From: Bacilli bacterium
GTDB lineage: Bacteria; Bacillota_I; Bacilli_A; RFN20; CAG-826
Reading direction: 5' to 3'
Length of the DNA: 64,000 bases
Assembly (NCBI GenBank): GCA_024408335.1
Contig: JAKSVB010000008.1
Location: forward strand, 1 to 64,000
In this document: positions 47,201 to 54,232 of the stretch, piece by piece
Layout of the letters: every line of letters starts with the position of its first letter
Numbering within the stretch: the first letter of the stretch is position 1
Notes under the pieces: model-generated
The model's input: the letters and a program-made list of their open reading frames with translations, nothing else
The model's database searches: none
What the model was told of the DNA's origin: nothing
Made by a program: the position numbers and the translations under genes

Positions 47201-47922
47201 TCAAAGACGGAATAGAGAAGACCGATTTGCTCGTTACCTACGACAACTGAGCTATAGTTTTCATCATTTTCATCAAGGCGTTCAAAGCCTCTGTTAAGTG
47301 TGTTGACTAGTCCTGTAAGAGGAGTTAAGAACATTGCAAAGACAAGAACCGCAGTAACGGCTTCTTCAAAACCAGAAATAACTCTCTTGGTCTTCTTTTT
47401 GCGTTTTTCTTTTGGGGTGATGAATTTGAAAGCGACGTGCCAAAGGAGGAAACAGAGGAGGTTGCCGACGATAATGACAAGAAGCGCTTCAATAAGAAGG
47501 AGGAGGACTGCTGCAATTGATGTCGCAAAACCGATTGTGTAATTTGCGATGGTTGTAGGGTCAGCATTGATGTTGGCTGCAACCATGAGGTCGGAAAGGA
47601 AATTCGAAACAGTCTCTTTTAGTGAGGTCACGTTAATCCAAATTTCCGCTGGAGTTCCTGTTCCTAGGTCCACCGTCATGGATGTAGAGATGTTAACGCC
47701 AAACGCTCTTAAATCAAGGCTTGCAAGTGCTCCTGCCAAAGGTTTGACAGTAAGAACGCAAACAAGAATTAAGATTGTCATGAAGATGATACGGTAAGTA
47801 CCATATCTCCAGCCAAGAAGAAGGCCTCTGAGGAAGCCTAAAAGGAAGATAGCGAACACCGACCAAAAAGCAACGGTAAGGGCTATATTCGTAATGTTGA
47901 TGATTTCAGCAATGTTTCCCAT
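41230..47922 (-). CDS. Giant membrane-anchored surface protein (CvpA-like N-terminus)
   Basis: 2230 aa. About four membrane helices in the first ~230 residues: ~11-35, ~42-63, ~125-165 (one or two helices), ~195-220; the glycine/arginine-rich FLRGLLLGWRYGTYR after the first resembles CvpA-type proteins. The remaining ~2000 residues are hydrophilic, acidic, full of short helices with Leu/Ile/Asn/Asp/Ser, without cysteine-rich or LPXTG motifs, and probably lie outside. Start 47922 is used (GGAGG at 47933-47937, 10 nt upstream); an ATG at 47973 is also possible. The reading frame is intact throughout, so it is a real gene. Function unknown. Confidence 0.8.
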   Translation of the reverse strand: MGNIAEIINITNIALTVAFWSVFAIFLLGFLRGLLLGWRYGTYRIIFMTILILVCVLTVKPLAGALASLDLRAFGVNISTSMTVDLGTGTPAEIWINVTSLKETVSNFLSDLMVAANINADPTTIANYTIGFATSIAAVLLLLIEALLVIIVGNLLCFLLWHVAFKFITPKEKRKKKTKRVISGFEEAVTAVLVFAMFLTPLTGLVNTLNRGFERLDENDENYSSVVVGNEQIGLLYSVFDTYENSLFNKAFFSWYVDSNGMSYDQALLNFISTIEVDKDMQVSFIKELGNVAKMGSYVVNSGLLSQDAITAETVLAFVAGEQSTKLLNAIGNSGLVQAILPFALEVALNNAEVFKMIGTAEGIDVSSYDTAKTLEELVSLFETVQESGIIGDMIDQDGKISLGAESIKKLFKVSNISFFNDVVSTLSPSKLALLNDIVKSAIYVKLVKEYQADADSEEVKLGLKDLFPELTEDDLKTNENGVPLAVPSCIKDIDLASELALVLDSLIQIVNVDARFLNIIIDPLFEEDSNGLGDNAINDIISLVFENADSIEHWLDGTPVDGITENYCLFDSKLLSNAIPTILKMIESAMNDALSLSDEKAISLEEVITDYKEKETADRISSVKEEVHSIFQVLDPLLDSEEGKDLVLHFDTLPGIYFDDKGGFLGAKPELLDAFASAVSNLDKSIIFTNVLPKTMEGFLIGDQGVLGSMGLDITLDLNCIGTDGKSHFGRELANLIRSYNECQEALSCVMSLTSGSSNFGAIEKTFLEMTKYKTSSGESQIVTLLSSIANNKIFNPVFEENGHPVYNKNISELFGSLFEMFGLTGEDLKGEIKDIVMDENFDASNEFESLIGMVKYLCEENILGSLSELSIDSLGKISFGTLFNHVAGSELLQTVIGSVIDNSLKDNAIFTYIDQGGETVQISFKSIEDWTTEGEALDAMMKYASEIGDISNIDLASLNPEMISSVFGCFAKSDLFVKTLEDGTKDYVFPDYLANKLVKILKGAGSAGQFFTNLIETYEGGVYEVKAADPSLDSSYSVLVDTLLEAKQNATIAECKDLFVQEGEVLASIIGGLSYSGAFDLVSDGSDVNLGKLKTPYFRNLLLDISNSMLLSKTGLAQIVKTLVDVLKESNDSFANCNVMFAYNQANAANRESVANSISDMLEIVMDPVSGILASDGKIDSTILSNVINLGGKSFLAPLLHTLNDSPIFSTLTPFQKNTAGLKDTAFTGLIKTALRAASWYGDDDVTNAVFPHIQEMIETSTGGWDAEIDNFIEVVDDLQVMNLSLDANLDFSSFFTEEKFGIDIVYDLFKDINGSYILFPGFPVKLESALEALQNGTLATSGISLSGANIYYMGSALSDVGSHKYANVAIDDEETLKLVMTIRYSSALTAVDFGDFTALAGETIDTLTDMLALFAQSNIFNSKKSGASSTVFQSVMGKVLSNDAIKKYFYSSVSPKDKANLALYTDAESKAMYLAGSMYPVVSNLNSNSNTSNLNGDGNDSLRTLLKSLILDSDLTDVLSSGSMDTLNSAKLDGLLKSLNACDWTYDLVPNAIADTAKNLNIAEIELRRVNPFYCYGYDITKTGSTYYNSGTLLAEKDYTNRYDDAEMSLVAELIKLVKDNSDIVSSFTDVTKLQGVETMLLTLNESYVFHMADAGFDLLDATPGSGIVANNLSVFEQIMYSLYTKTGLSDLAYNAVYDGNYASASAKTLSMVKNLSDDLWSNEVSTLIYGGGNGLLGTAHGIHLFDGGNNSISSDNLMSITPTALGNLLYAVNRSTIVSDLVKYQIMDVLDDTIGFKNFSKVTTSFVPTAGASSYTIDLALPTYTLEIEASAAPTVSYKVAGSVNVITPSGTGPYVYTLYDGSAIKDRPLANAITIENGTNITSVKATFTVDNEISLTREAYDTVVAGEHVGAIAELIKVVNGCLYDGSDYINLESDPNALANVFTTPGNLTKIVNFIENEHSFFASGYDLAFKSSNNPSFTAGDVTVAGILNFHTAAGTMNLLSYMPHFDENDLKPAYADVRSVFEGVTIAEASAWLDGNIANAAAFYGFYSLLPNIQARANAIGDFAIGSLTIDDYLALTPGARYESFESYFKSGFCNVLYTDLREAAIADARFTQNNISASAFEVTETTFADFVNMNKETIIPLLRYNRLTGVDNGATNISILESAANYSATGALRDVLVVTFEKAIFEALLAKSPLAASSLVSMTPFGASGYYHAAANIANS

Positions 47923-48024
47923 GGAAAATCGTCCTCCGAAAATACGCTCCTTAATTATGGAATAGACAACCATTAATTTTCAATTAAAATATAGTCGTTA
48001 GCCATCGGCCTAGAAAGAAAAAGA

Positions 48025-48822
48025 ATGAAGTTCAGTAACCCTTTTGCCAAAAAATGCTGCGAAATCTGTAAGACAGAATATGACGCTTATGCGTCAAGCT
48101 GTCCTGAGTGCGGAAAGAAAAATTCCAGGAAAGATGGGGTTCTACCTTTTGCTGAAGATAAGATTCTCGGACCTTATAGAGAGCTCCTTTGCTTCATTGT
48201 TGGATGGGCCCTTTTTCAGTACCTTGGATTCGTTGTTTCTCTGATATTCCAAGCCTTTGGAATGAAGCCTATTGGAGCGTCATTTATTTCTGCTGTTAAC
48301 TATACCGTTTACGGGGTTTTGTTCGTTTTTCTTCTCTCAATCATCGCTCCAAAAATACCTTCTCTTTTCTCAAGATTCTTGACGAAAGACACCTTGCGAG
48401 GCCTCTTCGTTTTTGCCGCCATTGTGGCTTTCGATACCATTTGGGGAAGCCTCATTATTAGGATTGGCGCTACGACAAATAAGAACCAATCTGCCGTCAA
48501 TGACATCGTTTCTTATTCTCCACTTCTCTCGCTTCTTTTTGTCGGAATCGTTGGTCCGATCTGCGAAGAAATCACCTATAGGCTTGGCCTCTTCACATTT
48601 TTAAAAAGAATCAACAAAGTGCTAGCGTTTATTGCCGTGACTATTTTCTTCGGGGCGATTCACCTTCATGATATAACGAGCTTAAATGAGTGGCTTTCCC
48701 TCCCTTCCTATATTTTTGCTGGATTCGCCTTCACTTACGCTTATGATAAATGGGGTATCGGAGCGTCAATTATTGCCCACGTTTTGACAAATTCCCTTGC
48801 TGTACTGGTGTCACTATTATGA
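48025..48822 (+). CDS. CPBP-family intramembrane metalloprotease with zinc ribbon
   Basis: 265 aa. N-terminal zinc ribbon (CCEICKTEYDAYASSCPECG) then seven or so membrane helices with the three CPBP motifs: CEEITYRLGLF (EExxxR), FGAIHLHD (FxxxH) and IAHVLTN (HxxxN). Relatives act as CAAX-type proteases, bacteriocin-immunity factors or regulators; the substrate here is unknown. Divergent from the giant gene. The next gene overlaps it by 4 nt. Confidence 0.88.
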   Translation: MKFSNPFAKKCCEICKTEYDAYASSCPECGKKNSRKDGVLPFAEDKILGPYRELLCFIVGWALFQYLGFVVSLIFQAFGMKPIGASFISAVNYTVYGVLFVFLLSIIAPKIPSLFSRFLTKDTLRGLFVFAAIVAFDTIWGSLIIRIGATTNKNQSAVNDIVSYSPLLSLLFVGIVGPICEEITYRLGLFTFLKRINKVLAFIAVTIFFGAIHLHDITSLNEWLSLPSYIFAGFAFTYAYDKWGIGASIIAHVLTNSLAVLVSLL

Positions 48823-49724
48823 AAGAAAAAATGCAGGTCCTTAATCAACTTCCGTTAAAGATAATCGCTCTTTTAACGATGACTATCGACCACATTGGTT
48901 TCATGATGCGCGCTTTCGGTGCGTTCCCAGCGGGATCACAAGCACTAATCATGTCGGATATCTTCAGAATGGTTGGTAGAATCGCCTTCCCATTATTCAT
49001 ATTTATTCTTGCGGAAGGACTTCACAAAAGCCATGACCGTCTTAATTATATATTAAGACTTTCCATATTCTGGGCAGGTATTGCCATTGCCGAACTCATC
49101 ATTAGCGCTGCGATGCCAAACATCTATTTTGACGCCCAAGCATTCACTGATCTAATCATGTTTGCGCTTGTGATTTACCTCATCGAGCACCCTAAAAAAC
49201 CATTGCGTTTCCTGGCTATTATGCCTTTTGCCTATATCATTTTGAGCTTTGTTGCAGGACTAAGCGAAGCCTATGCCTATAGCGCGGGCCAGATCTCTGT
49301 TTGGTCTTCATACTTCCCAACATTCATGAGATGCGGCTATTCGCTATATGGCTTCCTCATGTTCTTAGGAATCTACTACGCACCAGTCCTCGTTAAAAAG
49401 GTCACGAGCCACTTCATGAAAGGGACAGACATTGATCTTTCCGAATGGACCGAAGGACCGAAATACCAAGGGCTTATTAACTCAATCGCAAACAGTTCAA
49501 TCATCATTGTGACCTTGATTTTCTGGTTACTCCAAAAGATTACAGGCCTTAACGCTTTCTTATATTTAGGAACAATCCAAAGCTACTGCGTCATCGCTTG
49601 TTTGTTCATCACGTTCTATAATGGCAAAAGAGGTTGGGACAGAAAATGGTTCCGCTACTTACAATACTTCTATTATCCATTGCATATGGTTTTGATTTAT
49701 GGAGTATTTGCATTATTCTTTTAA
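48819..49724 (+). CDS. TraX-family membrane protein
   Basis: 301 aa, about eight membrane helices. The N-terminus LPLKIIALLTMTIDHIGFMM is the TraX signature; TraX acetylates F-pilin in conjugative plasmids, but chromosomal homologues are common in Firmicutes and of unknown target. The start ATG 48819 overlaps the CPBP stop (ATGA); the upstream extension of the frame is not used. Confidence 0.85.
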   Translation: MKEKMQVLNQLPLKIIALLTMTIDHIGFMMRAFGAFPAGSQALIMSDIFRMVGRIAFPLFIFILAEGLHKSHDRLNYILRLSIFWAGIAIAELIISAAMPNIYFDAQAFTDLIMFALVIYLIEHPKKPLRFLAIMPFAYIILSFVAGLSEAYAYSAGQISVWSSYFPTFMRCGYSLYGFLMFLGIYYAPVLVKKVTSHFMKGTDIDLSEWTEGPKYQGLINSIANSSIIIVTLIFWLLQKITGLNAFLYLGTIQSYCVIACLFITFYNGKRGWDRKWFRYLQYFYYPLHMVLIYGVFALFF

Positions 49725-49742
49725 TGTAGAAAGGAAAACACT

Positions 49743-50051
49743 ATGATCATCGAAATTAAAGATATCGCTCAATTTGAGGAAGAAACCAAAGAAGGAAAAG
49801 TCATCGTCGACTTTAACGCTACCTGGTGTGGACCATGCAAAATGCTTGCTCCAATCTTAGAAAAGATTTCAGAGGAGCACAAAGAAGTCAAAATCCTTGG
49901 AGTCGACTGCGACGTCAACGGACAGCTCGCTGCAAAATACAACATCATGAGCATTCCAGCCCTTATCCTCTTCGAGGATGGAAAACCAGTCGACATGAAA
50001 GTTGGTTTCATGCCAGAAGACAATGTTCTTCGCTTTGCAAAGTTAAAATAG
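49743..50051 (+). CDS. trxA: Thioredoxin
   Basis: 102 aa. Active site WCGPC at 28-32 (ATWCGPCKML), cis-proline in SIPALILF, and the standard length. Cytosolic disulphide reductase. RBS AAAGGAAA precedes the start. Rich in C-ending codons, which fits high expression. Terminated by a hairpin at 50063-50095. Confidence 0.97.
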   Translation: MIIEIKDIAQFEEETKEGKVIVDFNATWCGPCKMLAPILEKISEEHKEVKILGVDCDVNGQLAAKYNIMSIPALILFEDGKPVDMKVGFMPEDNVLRFAKLK

Positions 50052-50062
50052 TAAAGACAATT

Positions 50063-50095
50063 AGAGCAAGAAATACAAAAAATCTTGCTCTTTTT
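50063..50095 (+). terminator. Terminator of trxA
   Basis: AGAGCAAG (50063-50070), 13-nt loop, CTTGCTCT (50084-50091), T run. Confidence 0.85.
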
Positions 50096-50096
50096 A

Positions 50097-50125
50097 TTTA
50101 CCATCACTTCAAAGAGTGTTATATT
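50097..50125 (+). promoter_or_regulatory. Promoter of the tRNA pair
   Basis: TTTACC (50097-50102), 17-bp spacer, TATATT (50120-50125) with TGT before it (extended -10). The tRNA starts 10 nt later. Confidence 0.6.
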
Positions 50126-50134
50126 TTCTACCAC

Positions 50135-50209
50135 GGGCCGTTGGTCCAACGGTTATGATGCTAGCCTGTCACGCTTGAGACACGAGTTCGACTCTCGTAC
50201 GGCCCGCCA
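50135..50209 (+). tRNA. tRNA-Asp (anticodon GTC)
   Basis: Acceptor GGGCCGT (50135-50141) pairs with ACGGCCC (50199-50205); discriminator G and encoded CCA at 50206-50209. Anticodon loop CTGTCAC with GTC at 50168-50170. T-arm ACGAG / CTCGT with TTCGACT loop. The anticodon stem CTAGC/GCTTG has one T-T mismatch. Confidence 0.9.
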
Positions 50210-50216
50210 AATAACT

Positions 50217-50290
50217 GCAGGTGTAGTTCAATGGTAGAACATCAGCCTTCCAAGCTGAATACGCGGGTTCGATTCCCGTCACCTGCTCCA
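50217..50290 (+). tRNA. tRNA-Gly (anticodon TCC)
   Basis: Acceptor GCAGGTG (50217-50223) with CACCTGC (50280-50286), discriminator T, CCA encoded. Anticodon stem TCAGC/GCTGA, loop CTTCCAA, anticodon TCC. Cotranscribed with tRNA-Asp, 7 nt apart. Confidence 0.95.
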
Positions 50291-50302
50291 TTACAATAAA
50301 AA

Positions 50303-50326
50303 TCCCGACGAAGCGGGACTTTTTTT
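50303..50326 (+). terminator. Terminator of the tRNA operon
   Basis: TCCCG (50303-50307), 6-nt loop, CGGGA (50314-50318), T run to 50326. Confidence 0.8.
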
Positions 50327-50368
50327 GTATTTAGGTGACGGGAATCTATATTATTCCTCGTATTGGAT

Positions 50369-51013
50369 TTACTTTTTTACTTCAGAAAAACCAAGCCAAA
50401 TGAGAATGCCGTCCATGATCAATCTGAAAAGTGAAATCACGGAGTACATTTGGTACGAATGCGTGAAGATCGTGAGTGTGAAATAAATCGAAAAAACAAT
50501 TGTAAGAATAATCCACATGTACCTATACGATTTGTCGTTTTTTCTATAATAGAAAAGAATAACTAATATTCCGATTATTAACGCATTAGGGATTGTTACT
50601 ATAGCGGACCTGAGGTTAACGGACATATCACCCCAGAGGCTATCAGGCAACAGAGTTAATACAACTTTTGCCAAAAACAAACCAAAGAACGTTATTCTTA
50701 GAGGCCAATTCTTGGTTTCGTACCTCATTTCATAGAAAACATAAATCATCGGGAAGAAGAGAGCGAGCGATACCGTTCCTATCTCGTGTTCAAAAATGAG
50801 TCTGACTACGTTATCCTTAAACAAATTGTAATCTAAAATGATTTTCGAAATGAACCAGTACGTAATTCCGAGGACCATGATCAACGTCATGACTCCGAAG
50901 AAGATGAATTGTTTCTCACCTTTGCTGTTTTTTAGAATAAGCACCCCAATGACGGTTCCAAAACCCATAAAGAGGATGCCGAAAATCGTTTCAATTATTG
51001 CTAATGCGCCCAT
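50369..51013 (-). CDS. Uncharacterised seven-transmembrane protein
   Basis: 214 aa, about seven hydrophobic helices, no known motif. The C-terminus ends WLGFSEVKK, so it is probably inside. AAGGAGA (on the reverse strand, about 8 nt upstream) is a good Shine-Dalgarno, and TG A TATCAT further upstream is an extended -10. Next to tRNA-Gly and a short inverted tRNA fragment. No function is assigned. Confidence 0.75.
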   Translation of the reverse strand: MGALAIIETIFGILFMGFGTVIGVLILKNSKGEKQFIFFGVMTLIMVLGITYWFISKIILDYNLFKDNVVRLIFEHEIGTVSLALFFPMIYVFYEMRYETKNWPLRITFFGLFLAKVVLTLLPDSLWGDMSVNLRSAIVTIPNALIIGILVILFYYRKNDKSYRYMWIILTIVFSIYFTLTIFTHSYQMYSVISLFRLIMDGILIWLGFSEVKK

Positions 51014-51082
51014 ATGTTGTCTCCTTGACTTTTCAAATGATATCAGCCAAAACGCTACTCAACAATCCGAAACCGCAATCAC

Positions 51083-51111
51083 GAAAAAGAAAGGCGAGCA
51101 ATAAGCCCGCC
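51083..51111 (-). terminator. Terminator of the lipoprotein at 51121
   Basis: Reverse strand GGCGGGC, TTATT, GCTCGCC (51111-51093, one mismatch), then TTTCTTTTT. Confidence 0.75.
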
Positions 51112-51120
51112 TAATTCGTT

Positions 51121-52323
51121 TTACGCGTTAACTTGATGGATGATAGGCTTAATCTCGCAGTTGCCTTGGATTGTAACTTTGCCGCCAGTAGGGACATTAT
51201 TAGAATCCTTCTCGAGTGAGAAGCCAAGTTTTCTTCCTTCAATTAATTCTGAGTGAGGATTGGTGATTCCAGCTGTTGCGTTTGTGTATGTACCTTCAAG
51301 AAGGTAAGTGACATTAGCTACACCACCGCTGGTATTTGCGACTGAATAAGTGTATTTGGAAACGCCATTATATTTGACTTCGAGAGTTGTTGAGTTTGTT
51401 GAGACAACTCTTTCGTAAGTAATTTCATCACCGTATTTGACGTTAAATGACACGTGGTTTCCGCCAGTTGATGTCAATGTGACTTGGAAATCTTTATATT
51501 CGGTTTCGTATTTTGAAGTGAATTCGAGTTTGAGCTTATCTCCAAGGAGATTTCCGACTTCGATCCATTTTGTGCCATCTGAAAGATAAGCTGGATATGT
51601 TGGCATGTGATCTGTGAGTGTCTTATCGAGATAGATAACGCCGCAGTTGCCTGTTGCTTTAGCATCATCTGGAGCGCCTAAACCCCATGCAGGTCCGCTT
51701 GTTCCGTCTTTCCAGGTGTTGGTTAATGCATTGGCGCTAGTGAAAGCAACTTTTGTATTAGAAGTATCTTTATCGAGGGTCCAGCCTTCGAAATTGTAGG
51801 CGTTGTAATATTCTGGATGTTCCTCGCTTGGGTTTGTTGCTGGGTAAGCAATGGCTGCTCCGAAATCAACGGTTTTCTCTTCGTATGTTTTGCCGCAATT
51901 TTTGAAAACCGCACTCATTTTGTAGGCCTTTTCCTTGAATGAGGCAACGACTTTGCAATCGCCTTTTATGTGTTCGAGATCGACTTCTTGGCCATCAAGA
52001 GCTGCATCGACTTTGTTGCTAAACGAAGCGTCATAGGTACCAACCCATTTGTCAAAGACAAATCTTGCGCCTGGGGTGGTTAAATCCATATCGGTATGAG
52101 GGAGCCAGTCATAATTTTCTCCATCCATCGATCTGAATGAAGCTGCTCTATTCTCTGGGACATAGGCGTAACCTACTTGGGTGCCATCCTCATCGAAATA
52201 GTTGACTGTATATACTGGAGATCCTTTTGCTGGTCCATCTTCACCGCCTGCACAGCTGAAAAGCATTGGTCCACTAGCGATCAAACCAATAAGCAAAAGA
52301 TTCTTAAAACTAATTTTTTTCAT
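51121..52323 (-). CDS. Lipoprotein with InlB-type beta-repeat-like segments
   Basis: 400 aa. Signal peptide and lipobox LFSC (Cys24). Two segments, FVFDKWVGTYDASFSNKVDA (~88-108) and YNFEGWTLDKDT (~173-184), have the F-x-G/K-W spacing of Listeria-Bacteroides (Flg_new/InlB B-repeat) modules found in surface proteins; the rest is beta-rich. No clear Shine-Dalgarno; a CATAAT box ends 6 nt before the ATG, and a 16-bp palindrome lies just upstream. Confidence 0.72.
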   Translation of the reverse strand: MKKISFKNLLLIGLIASGPMLFSCAGGEDGPAKGSPVYTVNYFDEDGTQVGYAYVPENRAASFRSMDGENYDWLPHTDMDLTTPGARFVFDKWVGTYDASFSNKVDAALDGQEVDLEHIKGDCKVVASFKEKAYKMSAVFKNCGKTYEEKTVDFGAAIAYPATNPSEEHPEYYNAYNFEGWTLDKDTSNTKVAFTSANALTNTWKDGTSGPAWGLGAPDDAKATGNCGVIYLDKTLTDHMPTYPAYLSDGTKWIEVGNLLGDKLKLEFTSKYETEYKDFQVTLTSTGGNHVSFNVKYGDEITYERVVSTNSTTLEVKYNGVSKYTYSVANTSGGVANVTYLLEGTYTNATAGITNPHSELIEGRKLGFSLEKDSNNVPTGGKVTIQGNCEIKPIIHQVNA

Positions 52324-52343
52324 AACAAGATTATGGTCTAAAA

Positions 52344-52359
52344 CTTCCTTTTAAGGAAG
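52344..52359. promoter_or_regulatory. Perfect 16-bp palindrome upstream of the lipoprotein gene
   Basis: CTTCCTTTTAAGGAAG: arms of 7 with a TT centre. It sits over the -35 region of the CATAAT promoter (52330-52335), so it could be an operator. Confidence 0.4.
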
Positions 52360-52443
52360 AAAAATTATTACAAAAGATGAACTAACCCTTAAAAATGGTG
52401 GAAAAAAATCTTATGGAGTATAAAATACTCATTGCAGCCCCCT

Positions 52444-52472
52444 TTCAATATAGGCGAGGCTTAGGCTAAAAT
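52444..52472 (+). promoter_or_regulatory. Promoter of the 154-aa membrane protein
   Basis: TTCAAT (52444-52449), 17-bp spacer, TAAAAT (52467-52472). Confidence 0.5.
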
Positions 52473-52496
52473 TCATTAAAGGTTAGGTAAAAGTCT

Positions 52497-52961
52497 ATGA
52501 AAAAATCAAGATCCGCAACTCGTATTATCTCAGTATTCGTTCTCATCTTTGGCTTCGTTGCTATGATGTGTATGTTCGCTGACGCATTCGCTGGTGAAAA
52601 CGGATGTCCACGTGGCAACCTCTTCAACGTCATGTTCGGCCTTAGAGAAGGCATGAACCCAGTCGCTCTCTTAATTGTCGGCTTCGCATTCGTCGTTCTT
52701 CTTATGATCAGCGGCCTCGCTGGTATCATCGTCGGTGAAGCATCAGGAAAAACATTAGCATTCACAAACATCGCTCTTGGCGTTGTTGCTGGTGTCCTCT
52801 TCCTCTTATCCATGGTCTTCTATGGAATGTCAAACCCACAAGTCGATATGGCAGCAACCGCAGATAACGCATTAGGCAGTGGCTCAATCACAGTCGCTAT
52901 CTTCTCATTCCTCGCAGCAGGATTTGGCGTCATCGATCTTCTTGTTCACTCAAAGAAGTAA
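52497..52961 (+). CDS. Small four-transmembrane protein, probably highly expressed
   Basis: 154 aa. Hydrophobic segments at ~10-31, ~56-80, ~86-108 and ~130-150. Not recognised. Codon choice is unusually biased to C-ending codons (ATC, GTC, CTC, TTC), like trxA, indicating strong expression. RBS AAAGG (52478-52482) is rather far from the ATG. Monocistronic with its own promoter and a perfect terminator. Confidence 0.75.
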   Translation: MKKSRSATRIISVFVLIFGFVAMMCMFADAFAGENGCPRGNLFNVMFGLREGMNPVALLIVGFAFVVLLMISGLAGIIVGEASGKTLAFTNIALGVVAGVLFLLSMVFYGMSNPQVDMAATADNALGSGSITVAIFSFLAAGFGVIDLLVHSKK

Positions 52962-52980
52962 TTCCCTAAACGAAAACAGA

Positions 52981-53012
52981 AAAGCCTTCCGGTCTTCGGA
53001 AGGCTTTTATTT
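52981..53012. terminator. Bidirectional terminator between the membrane protein and vsr
   Basis: AAAAGCCTTCCG (52981-52992), loop GTCTT, CGGAAGGCTTTT (52998-53009): 12 uninterrupted base pairs; the vsr stop lies in the right arm. Confidence 0.9.
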
Positions 53013-53441
53013 TGCGTATTTGTATCCCCTGCTATCTAGGCCTTCGATAATCTTATTAACACATTCGTCTAAGTGTTTGTTAATCTCGTTTCCCCAAAAC
53101 CTATATATAAGATATCCTTCGCTTGCTAGCTTGGCGTTAACCTCATTATCCCTTTCGATGTTGCGTTTTATCTTAGGGATCCAGTAATGACGGTTGGAGG
53201 ATATCTTTTTCTCATTCTTCTCAAAGTTATAGCCATGCCAGAACTCGGAATCACAAAAAACAACGACTTTATAGGCTTTAAAGGAAATGTCTGGATGGCC
53301 AAAGATGTATTTGCTGTTGCAACGGTATCTGCATCCTTTTTCATATAAGGCTTTTCTAAGCTTCACTTCGATCGAGGTATCTTTGCCTCTAATTCTACTC
53401 ATCGTATATGAGACGGTCGCTTCATCACGCTTCATAGACAA
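53007..53441 (-). CDS. vsr: Very short patch repair (Vsr) endonuclease
   Basis: 144 aa, typical length. Nicks 5' of T in T:G mismatches arising from deaminated 5-methylcytosine. MSRIRGKDTSIEVKLRKALY is the classic start; GHPDISFKAYKVVVFCDSEFWHGY holds the catalytic Asp and His. Vsr genes normally neighbour a cytosine methyltransferase; none is present in this window. It overlaps the lipoprotein gene before it by 17 nt and closes the Sel1-ABC operon. Start may be 53435 (next Met). Confidence 0.93.
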   Translation of the reverse strand: MSMKRDEATVSYTMSRIRGKDTSIEVKLRKALYEKGCRYRCNSKYIFGHPDISFKAYKVVVFCDSEFWHGYNFEKNEKKISSNRHYWIPKIKRNIERDNEVNAKLASEGYLIYRFWGNEINKHLDECVNKIIEGLDSRGYKYAK

Positions 53442-54231
53442 AACCTACTTTGATTAGTCCTGAAAGAGGAAGTTCTTTGCCATCTATTTTGATGGTGCTA
53501 TTAGGATAAGAGTATTTGGATTCGTATGAGTCCACTCGCTTGTTAGTGGAACTGACTGAGAACGACTCAATTTCGACGTCTCCTGGCATATTAGGATCTT
53601 CATCATAGAGATTGTTAACGGAAAGGGATTCGCCAGTGAAGGTCAAAACAAAGTCATCTTTGCCGCTAGAAAGAGCCTCAAAAGAAGTTAAGGCGTTTGG
53701 CTTACCAATTGAGTTCATGTACTGCTCAGCTATATCTAGCGAGGCGATGTTATTTGAATTAATGAGGTTTGGAAGATTCATGAAGTTTGTGAGGAACGAG
53801 TCTGCCGATGGAGTATAGACGTGCTCAAAATTGTTGTTCTCTTTGACGATGTAGCTATTTTCTTCTTTGGTTACGGTAAAGACCTTACGAGAATTCTCCG
53901 TTTGGTTATATGGGGAGTTGATGATTAGTTCGTATTTGAGGACAAAAGGCGTTTTCTCGTCGCTTATGAGGTATGGAGCGTCATAGGTCACTTTCAAATC
54001 GGAAGTCTTGACTGACTTCGACATCCAACCATCGAATGCGCTGATGGTAATGGATGAAGTGAATTCATAATGGGTTGATTTGACTTCGAACGTAGATTGG
54101 TTTTCTTTGGTTGCCGAAAGAAGTGACTTCGCCGTGTCTAAAGATACCCCTTTGAGGGCGTTATTCGCGCATGCCCCTAAAGTGGAGGCAAAGGCTATGA
54201 CCACAAATATCTTTCTTCTAATCTTCTTCAT
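53425..54231 (-). CDS. Lipoprotein of the ABC-exporter operon
   Basis: 268 aa. Signal with lipobox LGAC (Cys21). The following mature part is a beta-rich domain of unknown family, with ~40 residues helix (ALKGVSLDTAKSLLSATKEN) first. It follows the ABC gene by one base and overlaps vsr by 17 nt. Could bind a substrate of the exporter, but no motif shows that. Confidence 0.75.
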   Translation of the reverse strand: MKKIRRKIFVVIAFASTLGACANNALKGVSLDTAKSLLSATKENQSTFEVKSTHYEFTSSITISAFDGWMSKSVKTSDLKVTYDAPYLISDEKTPFVLKYELIINSPYNQTENSRKVFTVTKEENSYIVKENNNFEHVYTPSADSFLTNFMNLPNLINSNNIASLDIAEQYMNSIGKPNALTSFEALSSGKDDFVLTFTGESLSVNNLYDEDPNMPGDVEIESFSVSSTNKRVDSYESKYSYPNSTIKIDGKELPLSGLIKVGFVYEA

Positions 54232-54232
54232 A

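Noticed and set aside
52466..52813. 115-aa frame antisense to the 52497 membrane protein
   Set aside because: Basic, low-complexity composition of an antisense shadow; the + strand gene has promoter and terminator.
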